Assembly: GCF_029369745.1 (NCBI RefSeq)
Contig: NZ_CP120210.1
Coordinates: 5,022,001 to 5,086,000, forward strand
Direction: 5' to 3'
Source of the DNA: Amycolatopsis sp. QT-25
Lineage (GTDB): Bacteria > Actinomycetota > Actinomycetes > Mycobacteriales > Pseudonocardiaceae
Length of the DNA: 64,000 nt
A program made the position numbers and the translations under genes. Positions 1 to 9,399 of the stretch are shown in pieces. How positions within the stretch are numbered: the first letter of the stretch is position 1; every line of letters begins with the position of its first letter. A model generated the notes under the pieces. It did no database searches. It had not been told where the DNA came from and saw nothing but the letters and a program-made list of their open reading frames with translations.

Positions 1-1958
1 TGGTCCAGCATGTCCTCCGTGGACTGCCGCGGGTACATCCCCGCCGCCTGCATCGCGGTCCATTCGCCGACGCTGTGCCCGGCGAGCAGATCCGGGGTGA
101 TGGCGAGCCGCCGCAGCGCGGTGTCGAGCAGCAACCCGACCTGGGACACGCTGGAAGCGCGCGCGAGCACGCTCGCGGTCGACCACTCGGGCCGCTCCAG
201 GCCGAAGTGCCGGGCGACGTCGGCGCAGCGCGGTTCCGCGTCGGCCTCCAGGCCCGGGTAGACGAACGCGGTCTTCGCCCCCGCCTGCGCCAGCAAGGGA
301 GCCGTACCGCACCAGATGTCGTTGGGCCCGTGCCAGGACCTGCCCTCGGCCGTGACCTTCGCGAGCACCCGCCGCGCGACTTCCAGCCGCTTGCCGGTCG
401 GCCCGACGATCCCGATCCGGCACGGGCCGTGTCCGCCGGATTCCGGATGCGGGCGGTCGAGCAGCACGCGCAGTTCGTCCGGCGTGGCCGCCGCGAGCCG
501 CAGGACCTGCTCGGGCTCCCCGATGACCTCGGCCCGCCGCGGTCGCGCGGGCGCCGGGTCGGCTTCCTCCAGCACCACGTGCGCGTTGACACCGCCGAAG
601 CCGAAGGCGTTGACCGCCGCCCGGCGGGGGACGTCGCCCGCCTGCCACCGCTCGGCGGCGGACAACGGGCGGAACCGGGTCTTGTCCAGCAGCGGACTGG
701 GATCGACGCAGTTCAGGGTGGGCGGCAGGACGGCGTGGTGCAGCGCGAGTGCCGCCTTGATCAGGCCGGCGGCCCCGGCGGTCGGCATGGTGTGCCCGAT
801 CATCGCCTTGACCGCCCCGATCGCGGCACGCGGTCCGTCCGGCGGGCCGAACACCTCGGCGAGGGTGGCCAGTTCTGCCGCGTCCCCGGTCGGTGTCGCG
901 GTCCCGTGCGCCTCCAGCAGGCCGAGCGCGCCGGGCGCGGTGGGATCGAGACCCGCCGACGCCCACGCGCGGCGCAGCGCGAGGGTCTGACCCGCCACGG
1001 CCGGACTGAGCAGGCTCGCGCCCTTGCCGTCGCTCGACGTCCCGGAGCCGCGCAGTACCGCGTAGACGCGATCGCCGTCGCGGCGTGCGTCGTAGAACCT
1101 CTTCAGCACCACGATCGCGGTGCCCTCGCCGATCAGCAGGCCGTCCGCGTCGCGGGAGAACGGGCTGATCCGCTGGCTCGGTGACAGGGCACCGAGCTGG
1201 GTGAACATCGACCAGAGTGTGTCGTCGTGGCAGTGGTGCACGCCGCCGGCCAGCACGACGTCGCAGCGACGACGGGCCAGTTCGCCGATCGCCTGGTCCA
1301 CGGCGAGCAGCGACGACGCGCAGGCGGCGTCCACCGTGTACGCCGGGCCGCCGAGATCCAGGCGGTTGGCGACCCGCGACGCGGCGAGGTTCGGCACCAG
1401 GCCGATCGCGCTGTCCGGCCGGAACTCGCCGAGCGGTTCCAGCAACGCTTCACGGAGCCTGTCCAGCATCTCCGGACGCGCCGAGGGAAGCAGGTCCCGG
1501 ACGGCGCCGGTGATCTGGCGGACCGACCGGACACGCTGGTCGAACCGCTGGAGCCCGGGCGAGAGGTAGCCACCCCTGCCGAGGATCACGCCCACGCGTT
1601 CGAGGTCGCCCAGCCGCCGCGGACCACCGGCGTCGTCGACCGCGGAAGCGGCCACGGCCAGCGCCACCAGCTGGTCGGGCTCCATCCCGGCGACGGAACT
1701 GGGGGCGATGCCGATCGCCGTCGCGTCGAAGTCCAGGCTGTCGGCGACGAACCCGCCGCGCCGCCCGTAGGTGCGGTCGGGGGTGTGACCGTCGCGAGCG
1801 TGGAAACTCGGATCCCGGCGATGCGGCGGGATGTCGGTGATCGCGTCGGTGCCGGAAACGATGTTCTGCCAGTATTCGTCCACAGTGGACGAACCGGGAA
1901 GGAAGACACCCATCCCGACGATCGCGACCGGCTCCTGGGTCACTGGGGCCTGGTTCAC
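1..1958 (-). CDS. PUFA/glycolipid-type polyketide synthase subunit, KS-AT (partial, 3' end outside window)
   Basis: The minus-strand frame is open from a GTG at 1958 to the window edge (652 codons seen). It opens with a ketosynthase: the nucleophile is Cys213 in DAACASS, followed by EAHGTATPTGD and KAMIGHTMPTAG, so the Cys-His-His set is complete. An acyltransferase follows, with GHSVGE (Ser629) close to the edge. The GTG overlaps the TGA of the upstream synthase gene as GTGA, so the two are almost certainly translationally coupled and act in one complex. The second KS-AT polypeptide recalls PfaB/PfaC and HglC/D subunits of secondary-lipid synthases. The product is unknown; dehydratase or further ACP domains may lie beyond the edge. 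Confidence 0.85.
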   Translation of the reverse strand, partial: MNQAPVTQEPVAIVGMGVFLPGSSTVDEYWQNIVSGTDAITDIPPHRRDPSFHARDGHTPDRTYGRRGGFVADSLDFDATAIGIAPSSVAGMEPDQLVALAVAASAVDDAGGPRRLGDLERVGVILGRGGYLSPGLQRFDQRVRSVRQITGAVRDLLPSARPEMLDRLREALLEPLGEFRPDSAIGLVPNLAASRVANRLDLGGPAYTVDAACASSLLAVDQAIGELARRRCDVVLAGGVHHCHDDTLWSMFTQLGALSPSQRISPFSRDADGLLIGEGTAIVVLKRFYDARRDGDRVYAVLRGSGTSSDGKGASLLSPAVAGQTLALRRAWASAGLDPTAPGALGLLEAHGTATPTGDAAELATLAEVFGPPDGPRAAIGAVKAMIGHTMPTAGAAGLIKAALALHHAVLPPTLNCVDPSPLLDKTRFRPLSAAERWQAGDVPRRAAVNAFGFGGVNAHVVLEEADPAPARPRRAEVIGEPEQVLRLAAATPDELRVLLDRPHPESGGHGPCRIGIVGPTGKRLEVARRVLAKVTAEGRSWHGPNDIWCGTAPLLAQAGAKTAFVYPGLEADAEPRCADVARHFGLERPEWSTASVLARASSVSQVGLLLDTALRRLAITPDLLAGHSVGEWTAMQAAGMYPRQSTEDMLD

Positions 1959-4900
1959 CACAGTGACGCCGTGTACAGCACGGAGCGGACGTCGGCCGGG
2001 CCGAAAGCGAGCTCACGCAAGAGTGCGGTGGTGCCTTCGTCGGGGTCGATGAGCGCCACCTCGCGGCGTTCGTACTCGCGCGCCAGTTCCGGCGACACCA
2101 TGCCCGCGTGGTCGTCCGAGGGCGCCCACGGTCCCCAGTGGACGGTCAGCGCCCGGCAGCCGGTGCGCTCGGCCCACTGTTCGCCCAGGGTCTCCAGTGC
2201 GTCGTTCGCCGCCGCGTAGTCGGTCTGGCCCCGGTTTCCCAGCACCGCGGCGATGCTGCCGAAGAACGTCACGAACGCGGGCCGTACACCGAAATGCTCC
2301 AGAGCGTCGAGCACCGCGCGGGCACCGTCCACTTTGGTCCCGTAGACCGTGCGGAACGAGTGCTCGTCCTTGTCGGCCATCAGTTTGTCGTCGATCACCC
2401 CGGCGGCGTGGACGACACCGTCGATCCGGCCGTAGCGGGTGTGCAGATCCTTCACCACTTGCCGGACGGCGGCGGCGTCGCGCACGTCGAGCGACCGGTA
2501 GGCCGCGACACCGCCCGCCGCGGCGATCTGGTCGAGTGTTCTCGCGATCTCACGCTGGGCCAGCACGGTACGCACCCGGCGTTCGATGTCCGCCAGCGAA
2601 CCACCCCGCGCGGCCAAGGCCGAGCGCATCCCCGGCGCGTCACCGGGCAGGTCTTCGTCGCCGGGTTCGGCAGGCCACGGGGTGCGCCCGGCGAGTTCGA
2701 TCCGGCATCCGCTCGCCGCCAGCGCGACCGCCGCCCGCGCGGTGATCCCCCGTGCGCCGCCGATCAGCAGCAGCACCGAATCCTGGTCGAGGCCGAGTGC
2801 CTTGACCTCTCCGCCGCCGGGGCCGGCGCCCGCGTACGCGATCGAACCGAGAGAGCCCGCGGAGGGTTCGAAGGCCGCGCGCCCCGCGGTGTCGTAACGG
2901 ACGGCCGCCGGTCCGTCGGCGATCGCCTCTTCCAGCACTATCCGTGCCAGGTCCACCGTCGACTCCAGCTCCACCAGCCTGGTCGGCTCGGTCCGCTCCC
3001 GCGCCGCGGCACGGACGAGACCGCGCAGTCCGGCGGTGTGCCCGGCGCCCGCCCTCGCCACCACGACCACCGCGCCCTTGGCCGCTTTGAGCAGGCCGAA
3101 GACCTGGGCGGCGACCGGTTCTTCGGTGTCCGACAACGGATTCAGCACGAGGACGAAGTCGGCCTCTGCCCGCTCCTCCGGCACGGCGCCCGCGTCGAGG
3201 AACATCCCGCGGACCGACTCGGCCAAGTCCTCCTGGCCGGGCTCGAAGCTCACCGAGACCGTCTTGCCGGTCACCCTGGCGAAATCGGGTGTCGGGAGCG
3301 GCGCGGACACGCGGCCGAGCAGATACCGGCCGGGCGAGGTGCCCGCCGGGGCCGCGGCGACCGGGGCGGCCGGTTCGAGCCATTTCCGCAGCCGCGCGGC
3401 CAGCGCGCTCGCCGTCCGGTCGCGGCTGAGCTGATCCTGGGCGTCGTCGGGCACCCGTGCGGTGAGGCCGAGCTTCGCGAGCAGCGCGCCCGCGATTTCG
3501 GTGCGTTTGATCGAGTCGATGGAAAGGTCCGCTTCCAGGTCGAGATCGGCGTCGATCATCTCGGCCGGATAGCCGGTGCGTTCGCTGATCGCGCCGACCA
3601 CGGTGGCCAGGACGTCGGTGATCGGGGCTGATGCCGGCATCGCGGCGGCCGGTTCCGGCTCGACGGCGGACCGGGGCGCGGCGACCGGGGCCTCGACGGG
3701 CGGCAATACCGACGGCACGACCGGGACCTGCACCGGGGCCGGGGCGAGCGGCGCGGTGCCGAGGTAGCCCAGCATCACGTCCCGTTGCGCCGCCAGCATT
3801 TCGCGGCTGGTGCGGAGGAATTCGACGACGGCCTGGTCACGACCGGGCGCGGGCTGGTTCATGGTCGTCCTCGGGATTCGTCGGGCGGGCACGAGCCCAT
3901 GAGCGGGGACCTCGCCGCCGGGCGCGCGGACGGTCTGGCCGTCCACGGTCCAGGCGGGTGCGGGAAGCGGGCCGACGCGGACACGGCCGTGGAAGAGCCG
4001 TTCGGTGCGCACGTCGACACCCATGAGCGCCAGGCGCGCGAGCGTGGTGAGGAACCCTCGCAGCCCCGGCCCACCGGGGTCGCAAGCGAGCACGGTATGC
4101 GGCCGGTCACCGAGGATTTCCTTGGTCAGCCGGGAAAGCACCTGCCCGGGGCCCGCCTCGACGAACGTGCGCGCACCCGCCGCGTACATGTCCTCGACCA
4201 GCTCGACGAAGCGCACCGGCGATCCGATCTGCGCGGCGAGTCCGGCGCGTACGGCACCGGCGTCGTACGGCCGGGCGGTATGATTCGACCACACCGGCGC
4301 GCCCGGCTCACCGATCTCGGCGTTGTCGAGATCGACGGCGAACACCTCACTCGCCCCGGCCACCAGCGGACTGTGGAAGGCACAGGCGACGGGGATCCGT
4401 TTGGCCGCGATCCCCTGGTCCCGCAGCATCCGGACGGTCTCCTCCACGGCGGCCGTCGGTCCGGAAAGGACGGTCTGGTCCGGCGCGTTGTGGTTGGCCA
4501 GTACGACGTCCGGGTGCTCGAGCGCGGTGGCCAGTTCCTCGCGGGACGCCTTCACCGCGGCCATCGCGCCCGGGTCGGTGCCCGCGACTTCGGCGATCGA
4601 ACGAGCCCTGGCCCGGCTGAGCGCCACCAAGGTCGGGGTGTCGAAGGCGCCCGCGACCGACAGCGCGGTCAGCTCGCCGAAGCTGTGCCCCGCCAGCAGG
4701 TCCGGCCGGACACCGAGATCGGCCAGCAACCGGCACACGGCCGACTCGACGAGCCCGAGCGCGGGCTGCGCGACCCGCGTGTCCTTGAGTGCCTCGTCCT
4801 GGGCGGCCCGTGCCTCTTCGGTGAACGCACGCGGCGGGAAGGCGGTCGCGGCGACGTCGGGAGCGAGCCTCAGCACGTCGGCCAGTTCGGGGAAGTGCAC

Positions 4901-7900
4901 GAACAACTCCGCCAGCATTCCCGTGCGCTGGCTGCCCTGGCCGGGGAACAGGAACGCGACGGCACCGGTTTCGACGTGCTCGGCGGTGAGCCCTCCGCCG
5001 TTCTCGGCGGCCTCACGCAGCTCCGCGAGGTCACTCGCGACGACCGCGAGCCGCACCGGTTCGGCTCCGCCGCGTTCGGCGGCGAGCGCGGCGATCTCCC
5101 GCAGCGGACGGCCTTCGTTCGCCGCGAGCAGGTCACGCAACGCGGCCCTGGCACCGTCCACATCGGACCCTCGGAGCAGCACCAGCTCCGCGTCCCAGTC
5201 ACGCGGGCCGTGCCGCCGTCCCGGCGGGACTCCCGGGGCGGCGAGCACCGCGTGGAAGTTGGTCCCACCGAACCCGAACGCGCTCACTCCGGCGAACTCC
5301 CGGCCGCGGGGAACCGGCGCCGGCCGGGCCCCGGTGGAGAAGGTGAAGGGACTGCGCTCGGCGTCCCAGGCGGGGTTCGGCGTGCGCAGGTGCAGCGTGG
5401 GCGGTACGACCTCGTGCCACAACGCCAGCGCCGCCTTCATCAGGCCTGCCAGCCCCGCGGCGCATTTGGTGTGCCCGATCTGGCTCTTCACCGAGCCCAG
5501 TGCGCATCGGCCCGGTTCGGCTCCCGCGTCGAGGAAGAACTCGGTGAGCGTGGTCAGTTCGGTGGCGTCGCCGACGACCGTGCCGGTGCCGTGCGCCTCC
5601 ACCAGCGAGACGTCCGCGGGAGAGACCCCCGCGTCGCGGTAGGCACGGGCGAGGGCCCGTCGCTGCCCCTCGGGACGCGGCGCGGTCAGGCCGAGCGCCT
5701 TGCCGTCACTGGCGGCGCCGACGCCCTTGACCACGGCGTAGACACGGTCGCCGTCGCGTTCGGCGTCGGCCCGGCGCTTGAGCACGAGGCACGCGACGCC
5801 CTCGCCGAGCGCGATCCCGTCCGCCCCCGCGTCGAACGGGCGGCACCGGCCGGTCGGCGACAGGGCCCCCGCGGAGGTGAACATGAGGTAGTCGTTGACG
5901 CCGTTGTGCAGGTCGACGGCGCCGCACAGGACCATCGAGCTCGTACCCGACCGCAGTTCCTTCACCGCGAGGTCCAGCGCCGCCAGCGACGAGCCGCAGG
6001 CGGCGTCCACGGTGTAGTTGGCGCCGCCGAGGTCGAGCCGGTTGGCGATCCGGCCGGAGATGACGTTGGCGAGCGTGCCGGGGAACGAGTCTTCGGTCAG
6101 CTCCGGCAAGCGCGCGAGGAGTTCCTCCGGGACGTCTTCGAGATAGCTGGGCAGCAGCGCGCGCAGCACACCGGCGTTCGCCAGATCGCCGCCGGCCTCG
6201 GCACCGAAGATGACGCTGGTGCGCTCGCGGTCGAAACCGCCGTCGCCGTAGCCCGCGTCTTCGAGGGCTCGGCGTGCCGTCTGCAGGGACACCAGCTGGG
6301 CCGGGTCGATGCTGCCCATCGACTTCGGCGGGATGCCGTACGCGAGCGGGTCGAACTCCACGGACGGCAGGAAACCACCCCATTCGGACGTCGACTGGTC
6401 CGCGTACACCTCCTTGTCCCAGCGTCGATCCGGCACCTCGGTGACGGCGTCCGCGCCGCGCAAGACGTTGGACCAGAAGGCAGGCAGGTCGGGCGCGCCG
6501 GGGAACACGCACGCCATGCCGACGATGGCGACGTCACCGTCCACAACGGACTCCACCACGGACTCCACGGCCGGCGCGCGGCCGGCGAGCAGTTTCGCCG
6601 CGCCCTCGGTGACTTCCCGGTGCAGGGCGGCGATGTCGGTGCGCTGCTCGCGCAGCACCGTCACCTGGCCCGCCAGGTACATTCCCTCGGCGAGCTGGCC
6701 GAGCGCGTCGACCTCGACCAGGGCGTCGCCTTCCCGCCGGATGCCCTTGCTCGCGATCCGCAGCCGTCCGGTGTTCAGCTCCTCCAGCCGTTGCCAGCTC
6801 TCCTGCGGCGGGACGCCGTCCGCCCGGAGCCCGGCCTTCACCGCGGCGAACTCGTCGGTGTACGGGCTGGGCAGGCAGCGGGTCAGATGCCCGGGCGCGG
6901 TCTCCAGGGTGACCGTGGACCGGGCGTCGAGCACACGGTCCTGGAAGACCTCGGTGATGGCGCCGTGGGTCACGGCTTCCTCGGTGAACAGGTACGCGGT
7001 GCCCATCAGGACACCGATTCCGGTCAGCGGTCCCGCCATCGCCGAGACCATGGCGGCGGACCGGGCGTCGTGGATCCCGCCCGCGAACAGCACCTCGACG
7101 TCCTCGGCACCGTGTTCGCGGAGGATGTCCAACTGCTGTTCCCACAGCACGAAACTGGACCGCGGGCCGATGTGCCCGCCGCATTCGGCGCCTTCGAAGA
7201 CGAACCGGCGGATCCCGGCGTCGAGGAACTGCCGCAGGAGGATCGGGGACGGCACGTGGAGGAAGGTCGCGATCCCGTCGGCCTCCAGCGCCTTGGCCTG
7301 CGCGGGTTTCCCGCCGGCGATCAGCACACAGCGCGGACGCGCCGCCCGGATCGCCGCGAGTTGTCCGGCACGCAACGCCTCCGGGACGAAGCCGAGAATG
7401 CCCGCGCCCCAGGGCCGCTCGCCGAGCGCTTCGGCGGTGCGGCCGAGCAGTTCGGCGGTCTTGGCACCGTTCGCCGTCGCCACCGCGACGAACGGGAAGC
7501 CGTCGTGCGCGGCGACGGCGGCGGCGAAACCGGGCTGATCGCTCACCCGTGTCATCGGCCCCTGCACGACCGGCAGGCGGGTCCCCAACGTGCGGCACAG
7601 CCGTACGCCTTGGCCCGAGGGGCTCGCCGAGACCGGCACGGAGAGGGAACGCACGACCGTCCGGACAGCGCTTTCCGCATCCTCGAAGCGGTTCACGAAC
7701 AACGCGGAGAGCCCGTCATCGGCCCTGGCCAGCTCGGCCCGCGCGATCGCGGGCACGTCGGCCTCCGGGAACAGGCCGAGCCCGTCGAGCACCACCCCCG
7801 CCGCGCCGCCGGCGATCGCGGCCACCGCCGTCCGCGGCCCGATGCCCCCGTACGCCCACACCGGGACGTCGTCGCCGAACCGCTTCAGCAACCGCTGCAG

Positions 7901-8293
7901 CAGAACGAACGTGGTGAGGTCCGAGCCGCCCGATTCGGCTCCCTTCGCCACCAGACCGGAGGCGCCCGCGTCGAGCATCCGGACGGCCTGCTCGACACCG
8001 GTCACCTCGGCCAGTACGGGAAGATCGGCCCCGCCCCGCCAAACCGCCCCCTCGGCCAGGAGGACGAGCCCCGCACCGCTCTCCCGCACCTCTTCGTCCC
8101 GCAGGTGCCGGCCCGCCGGGACGCGGACGCCGAACGGAGACCTGCCGTCCGACAGGGACGAGACGGACACGGTGGACCCGATGTCCACGATCCCGAGGCC
8201 GCCACCCCTGGCGACGGCGACCGCCAGCCCCGGATCCGGACGTCCGAGCGGGTTGACGCCGAGTACCCGCGTGCGCGCCGTCGCATGACTCAC
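1955..8293 (-). CDS. Multidomain PUFA-type synthase: tandem flavin (NMO/PfaD-like) barrels-KS-AT-ACP-KR
   Basis: This 2112-aa iterative synthase starts at GTG 8293, 9 bases after an AGGAGG ribosome site; an upstream in-frame ATG at 8431 lacks a site. Rough order: a partial nitronate-monooxygenase/PfaD-like half barrel (1-195), a complete NMO-like enoyl-reductase barrel (220-560), KS (585-1005; Cys766 in DAACGSS, then EAHGTGT and KSQIGHTKCAAG), AT (1115-1400; Ser1204 in GHSFGE, CAFHS suggesting malonyl), ACP (Ser1594 in LSIDSIKR, the PfaA-type ACP signature) and KR (from about 1840; GGARGIT, Tyr2026 in TDYAAAN). In classical PUFA systems the enoyl reductase PfaD is a separate protein, so this N-terminal fusion is notable. 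It likely builds a reduced polyketide or hydroxylated fatty acid with the coupled downstream subunit. No dehydratase domain is visible here. Confidence 0.88.
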   Translation of the reverse strand: MSHATARTRVLGVNPLGRPDPGLAVAVARGGGLGIVDIGSTVSVSSLSDGRSPFGVRVPAGRHLRDEEVRESGAGLVLLAEGAVWRGGADLPVLAEVTGVEQAVRMLDAGASGLVAKGAESGGSDLTTFVLLQRLLKRFGDDVPVWAYGGIGPRTAVAAIAGGAAGVVLDGLGLFPEADVPAIARAELARADDGLSALFVNRFEDAESAVRTVVRSLSVPVSASPSGQGVRLCRTLGTRLPVVQGPMTRVSDQPGFAAAVAAHDGFPFVAVATANGAKTAELLGRTAEALGERPWGAGILGFVPEALRAGQLAAIRAARPRCVLIAGGKPAQAKALEADGIATFLHVPSPILLRQFLDAGIRRFVFEGAECGGHIGPRSSFVLWEQQLDILREHGAEDVEVLFAGGIHDARSAAMVSAMAGPLTGIGVLMGTAYLFTEEAVTHGAITEVFQDRVLDARSTVTLETAPGHLTRCLPSPYTDEFAAVKAGLRADGVPPQESWQRLEELNTGRLRIASKGIRREGDALVEVDALGQLAEGMYLAGQVTVLREQRTDIAALHREVTEGAAKLLAGRAPAVESVVESVVDGDVAIVGMACVFPGAPDLPAFWSNVLRGADAVTEVPDRRWDKEVYADQSTSEWGGFLPSVEFDPLAYGIPPKSMGSIDPAQLVSLQTARRALEDAGYGDGGFDRERTSVIFGAEAGGDLANAGVLRALLPSYLEDVPEELLARLPELTEDSFPGTLANVISGRIANRLDLGGANYTVDAACGSSLAALDLAVKELRSGTSSMVLCGAVDLHNGVNDYLMFTSAGALSPTGRCRPFDAGADGIALGEGVACLVLKRRADAERDGDRVYAVVKGVGAASDGKALGLTAPRPEGQRRALARAYRDAGVSPADVSLVEAHGTGTVVGDATELTTLTEFFLDAGAEPGRCALGSVKSQIGHTKCAAGLAGLMKAALALWHEVVPPTLHLRTPNPAWDAERSPFTFSTGARPAPVPRGREFAGVSAFGFGGTNFHAVLAAPGVPPGRRHGPRDWDAELVLLRGSDVDGARAALRDLLAANEGRPLREIAALAAERGGAEPVRLAVVASDLAELREAAENGGGLTAEHVETGAVAFLFPGQGSQRTGMLAELFVHFPELADVLRLAPDVAATAFPPRAFTEEARAAQDEALKDTRVAQPALGLVESAVCRLLADLGVRPDLLAGHSFGELTALSVAGAFDTPTLVALSRARARSIAEVAGTDPGAMAAVKASREELATALEHPDVVLANHNAPDQTVLSGPTAAVEETVRMLRDQGIAAKRIPVACAFHSPLVAGASEVFAVDLDNAEIGEPGAPVWSNHTARPYDAGAVRAGLAAQIGSPVRFVELVEDMYAAGARTFVEAGPGQVLSRLTKEILGDRPHTVLACDPGGPGLRGFLTTLARLALMGVDVRTERLFHGRVRVGPLPAPAWTVDGQTVRAPGGEVPAHGLVPARRIPRTTMNQPAPGRDQAVVEFLRTSREMLAAQRDVMLGYLGTAPLAPAPVQVPVVPSVLPPVEAPVAAPRSAVEPEPAAAMPASAPITDVLATVVGAISERTGYPAEMIDADLDLEADLSIDSIKRTEIAGALLAKLGLTARVPDDAQDQLSRDRTASALAARLRKWLEPAAPVAAAPAGTSPGRYLLGRVSAPLPTPDFARVTGKTVSVSFEPGQEDLAESVRGMFLDAGAVPEERAEADFVLVLNPLSDTEEPVAAQVFGLLKAAKGAVVVVARAGAGHTAGLRGLVRAAARERTEPTRLVELESTVDLARIVLEEAIADGPAAVRYDTAGRAAFEPSAGSLGSIAYAGAGPGGGEVKALGLDQDSVLLLIGGARGITARAAVALAASGCRIELAGRTPWPAEPGDEDLPGDAPGMRSALAARGGSLADIERRVRTVLAQREIARTLDQIAAAGGVAAYRSLDVRDAAAVRQVVKDLHTRYGRIDGVVHAAGVIDDKLMADKDEHSFRTVYGTKVDGARAVLDALEHFGVRPAFVTFFGSIAAVLGNRGQTDYAAANDALETLGEQWAERTGCRALTVHWGPWAPSDDHAGMVSPELAREYERREVALIDPDEGTTALLRELAFGPADVRSVLYTASLW

Positions 8294-8596
8294 CGGCGGA
8301 CCTCCTGTTCGGCTGGGGCTGGTCGAACCTCGCCGGGTTCGGCGATCTTTCAGCGGGATTCCCAAGAAATAACCTACTTGCCGCAGAGAGCGCAATACTC
8401 CCGTACCAAACCTCGGAAAACAAGGGATCACATGCTAAAGTCCGGCGCCGGAAACAAATATGTCGACACTGTCGGAACATGCTCTTGACCTGCACTTTTA
8501 TCATCGTCGTCGCAGTTTCGAACAACGCGTTGCTCACCGGCATCACAAAACAGAAGAATTGTCATCGAAAGCAGGATCGATAACCATGGAGCGCAT
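8294..8596. promoter_or_regulatory. Divergent intergenic region, AT-richer than surroundings
   Basis: These 303 bases separate the synthase operon (minus) from the SDR/AKR pair (plus) and must hold both promoters. The stretch from about 8345 to 8590 is close to even in A+T, against about 30% A+T in the flanking genes. No convincing gene was seen. A micro-ORF (ATG 8586, 6 codons) overlaps the SDR start and is probably just its ribosome-binding GGAG region. Confidence 0.6.
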
Positions 8597-9397
8597 GTGG
8601 AAGTGACAGGACGAGTCGTCGTGCTGACCGGCGCGGCACACGGTATCGGCGCCGCGATGGCCCGGCGGTTCGCCGCCGAGGGCGCCGCCGGGGTGGTGGT
8701 CTCGGATCTCGATCTCGAGGCCGCCGAGCAGGTCGTCGCCGGGATCACCGCCTCCGGTGGCGCCGCGATCGCGCGACACGCCGACGCGTCGTCCAAAGAG
8801 GACCTGAAGATGCTGGTGGCCGAGGCCCGCACGGAGTTCGGGCCGGTGGACCTGTTCTGTTCCAACGCCGGTGCCGCGTTCGGGACGGGCGTGCACGCCG
8901 CGGACGAACAGTGGACGCGCTCGTGGGCGATCAACGTCATGCAGCATGTGCACGCCGCCCAGGTCGCACTCCCCGCGATGTTGAGCCGGCGCACCGGATA
9001 TCTGCTGATCACGGCCTCGGGAGCGGGCCTGCTGGGCACGCCCGGCGACGCGCCGTACTCGGTGACGAAACACGCGGCCGTCGGCCTCGCCGAATGGCTG
9101 GCCATCACCTACCGGCCGCGCGGGGTGCGGGTCAGCGCGCTGTGCCCGCTCGGCGTGCGGACCGCGCTGCTGGAACCGGGCATCGCCGCCGGGCATCCCG
9201 CCGCGCTCGCCATCGCCGCCGCCGCGCCGTTGCTGGAGCCGGAGGAAGTCGCGGAGTCCGTCGTGCGAGGCCTGGCGTCGGAGGAGTTCCTGATCCTGCC
9301 GCACGAATCGGTACGGGAGACCTACGCCCGCAAGGCGGCCGGTCTCGACGAATGGATCGACCGCACCATCCTCGAAACCGGCGCGCGGAAGAGGTGA
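8597..9397 (+). CDS. Short-chain dehydrogenase/reductase (SDR)
   Basis: A 266-aa classical SDR with the cofactor motif TGAAHGIG near residue 12, an SNAG version of the NNAG motif, the Ser of ITASGAG and the catalytic YSVTK. It starts at GTG 8597 with GGAG five bases upstream. It probably reduces a keto group or oxidises an alcohol with NAD(P)H/NAD(P)+. It is divergent from the PUFA-type synthase and separated by only 2 bases from the aldo/keto-reductase-like gene, so the pair is one transcript. A role in tailoring the synthase product is inferred from position only. Confidence 0.85.
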   Translation: MEVTGRVVVLTGAAHGIGAAMARRFAAEGAAGVVVSDLDLEAAEQVVAGITASGGAAIARHADASSKEDLKMLVAEARTEFGPVDLFCSNAGAAFGTGVHAADEQWTRSWAINVMQHVHAAQVALPAMLSRRTGYLLITASGAGLLGTPGDAPYSVTKHAAVGLAEWLAITYRPRGVRVSALCPLGVRTALLEPGIAAGHPAALAIAAAAPLLEPEEVAESVVRGLASEEFLILPHESVRETYARKAAGLDEWIDRTILETGARKR

Positions 9398-9399
9398 CC

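Noticed and set aside
1133..1573. Minus-strand frames inside the first synthase subunit as separate genes
   Set aside because: The KS frame is open throughout 1-1958 with all motifs in register.
8293..8431. Upstream ATG 8431 as the synthase start
   Set aside because: The extra 46 residues are Arg/Ser-rich with no ribosome site; GTG 8293 has AGGAGG at the right distance.
3785..8488. A 1567-codon open frame on the plus strand opposite the large synthase
   Set aside because: It mirrors the synthase codons in high-G+C DNA, is Arg/Gly/His-rich without any domain, and has no ribosome site. The minus-strand protein has complete KS, AT, ACP and KR motifs.
8586..8606. Micro-ORF ATGGAGCGCATGTGGAAGTGA before the SDR
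   Set aside because: Only six codons, overlapping the SDR start in another frame; its GGAG serves as the SDR ribosome site.
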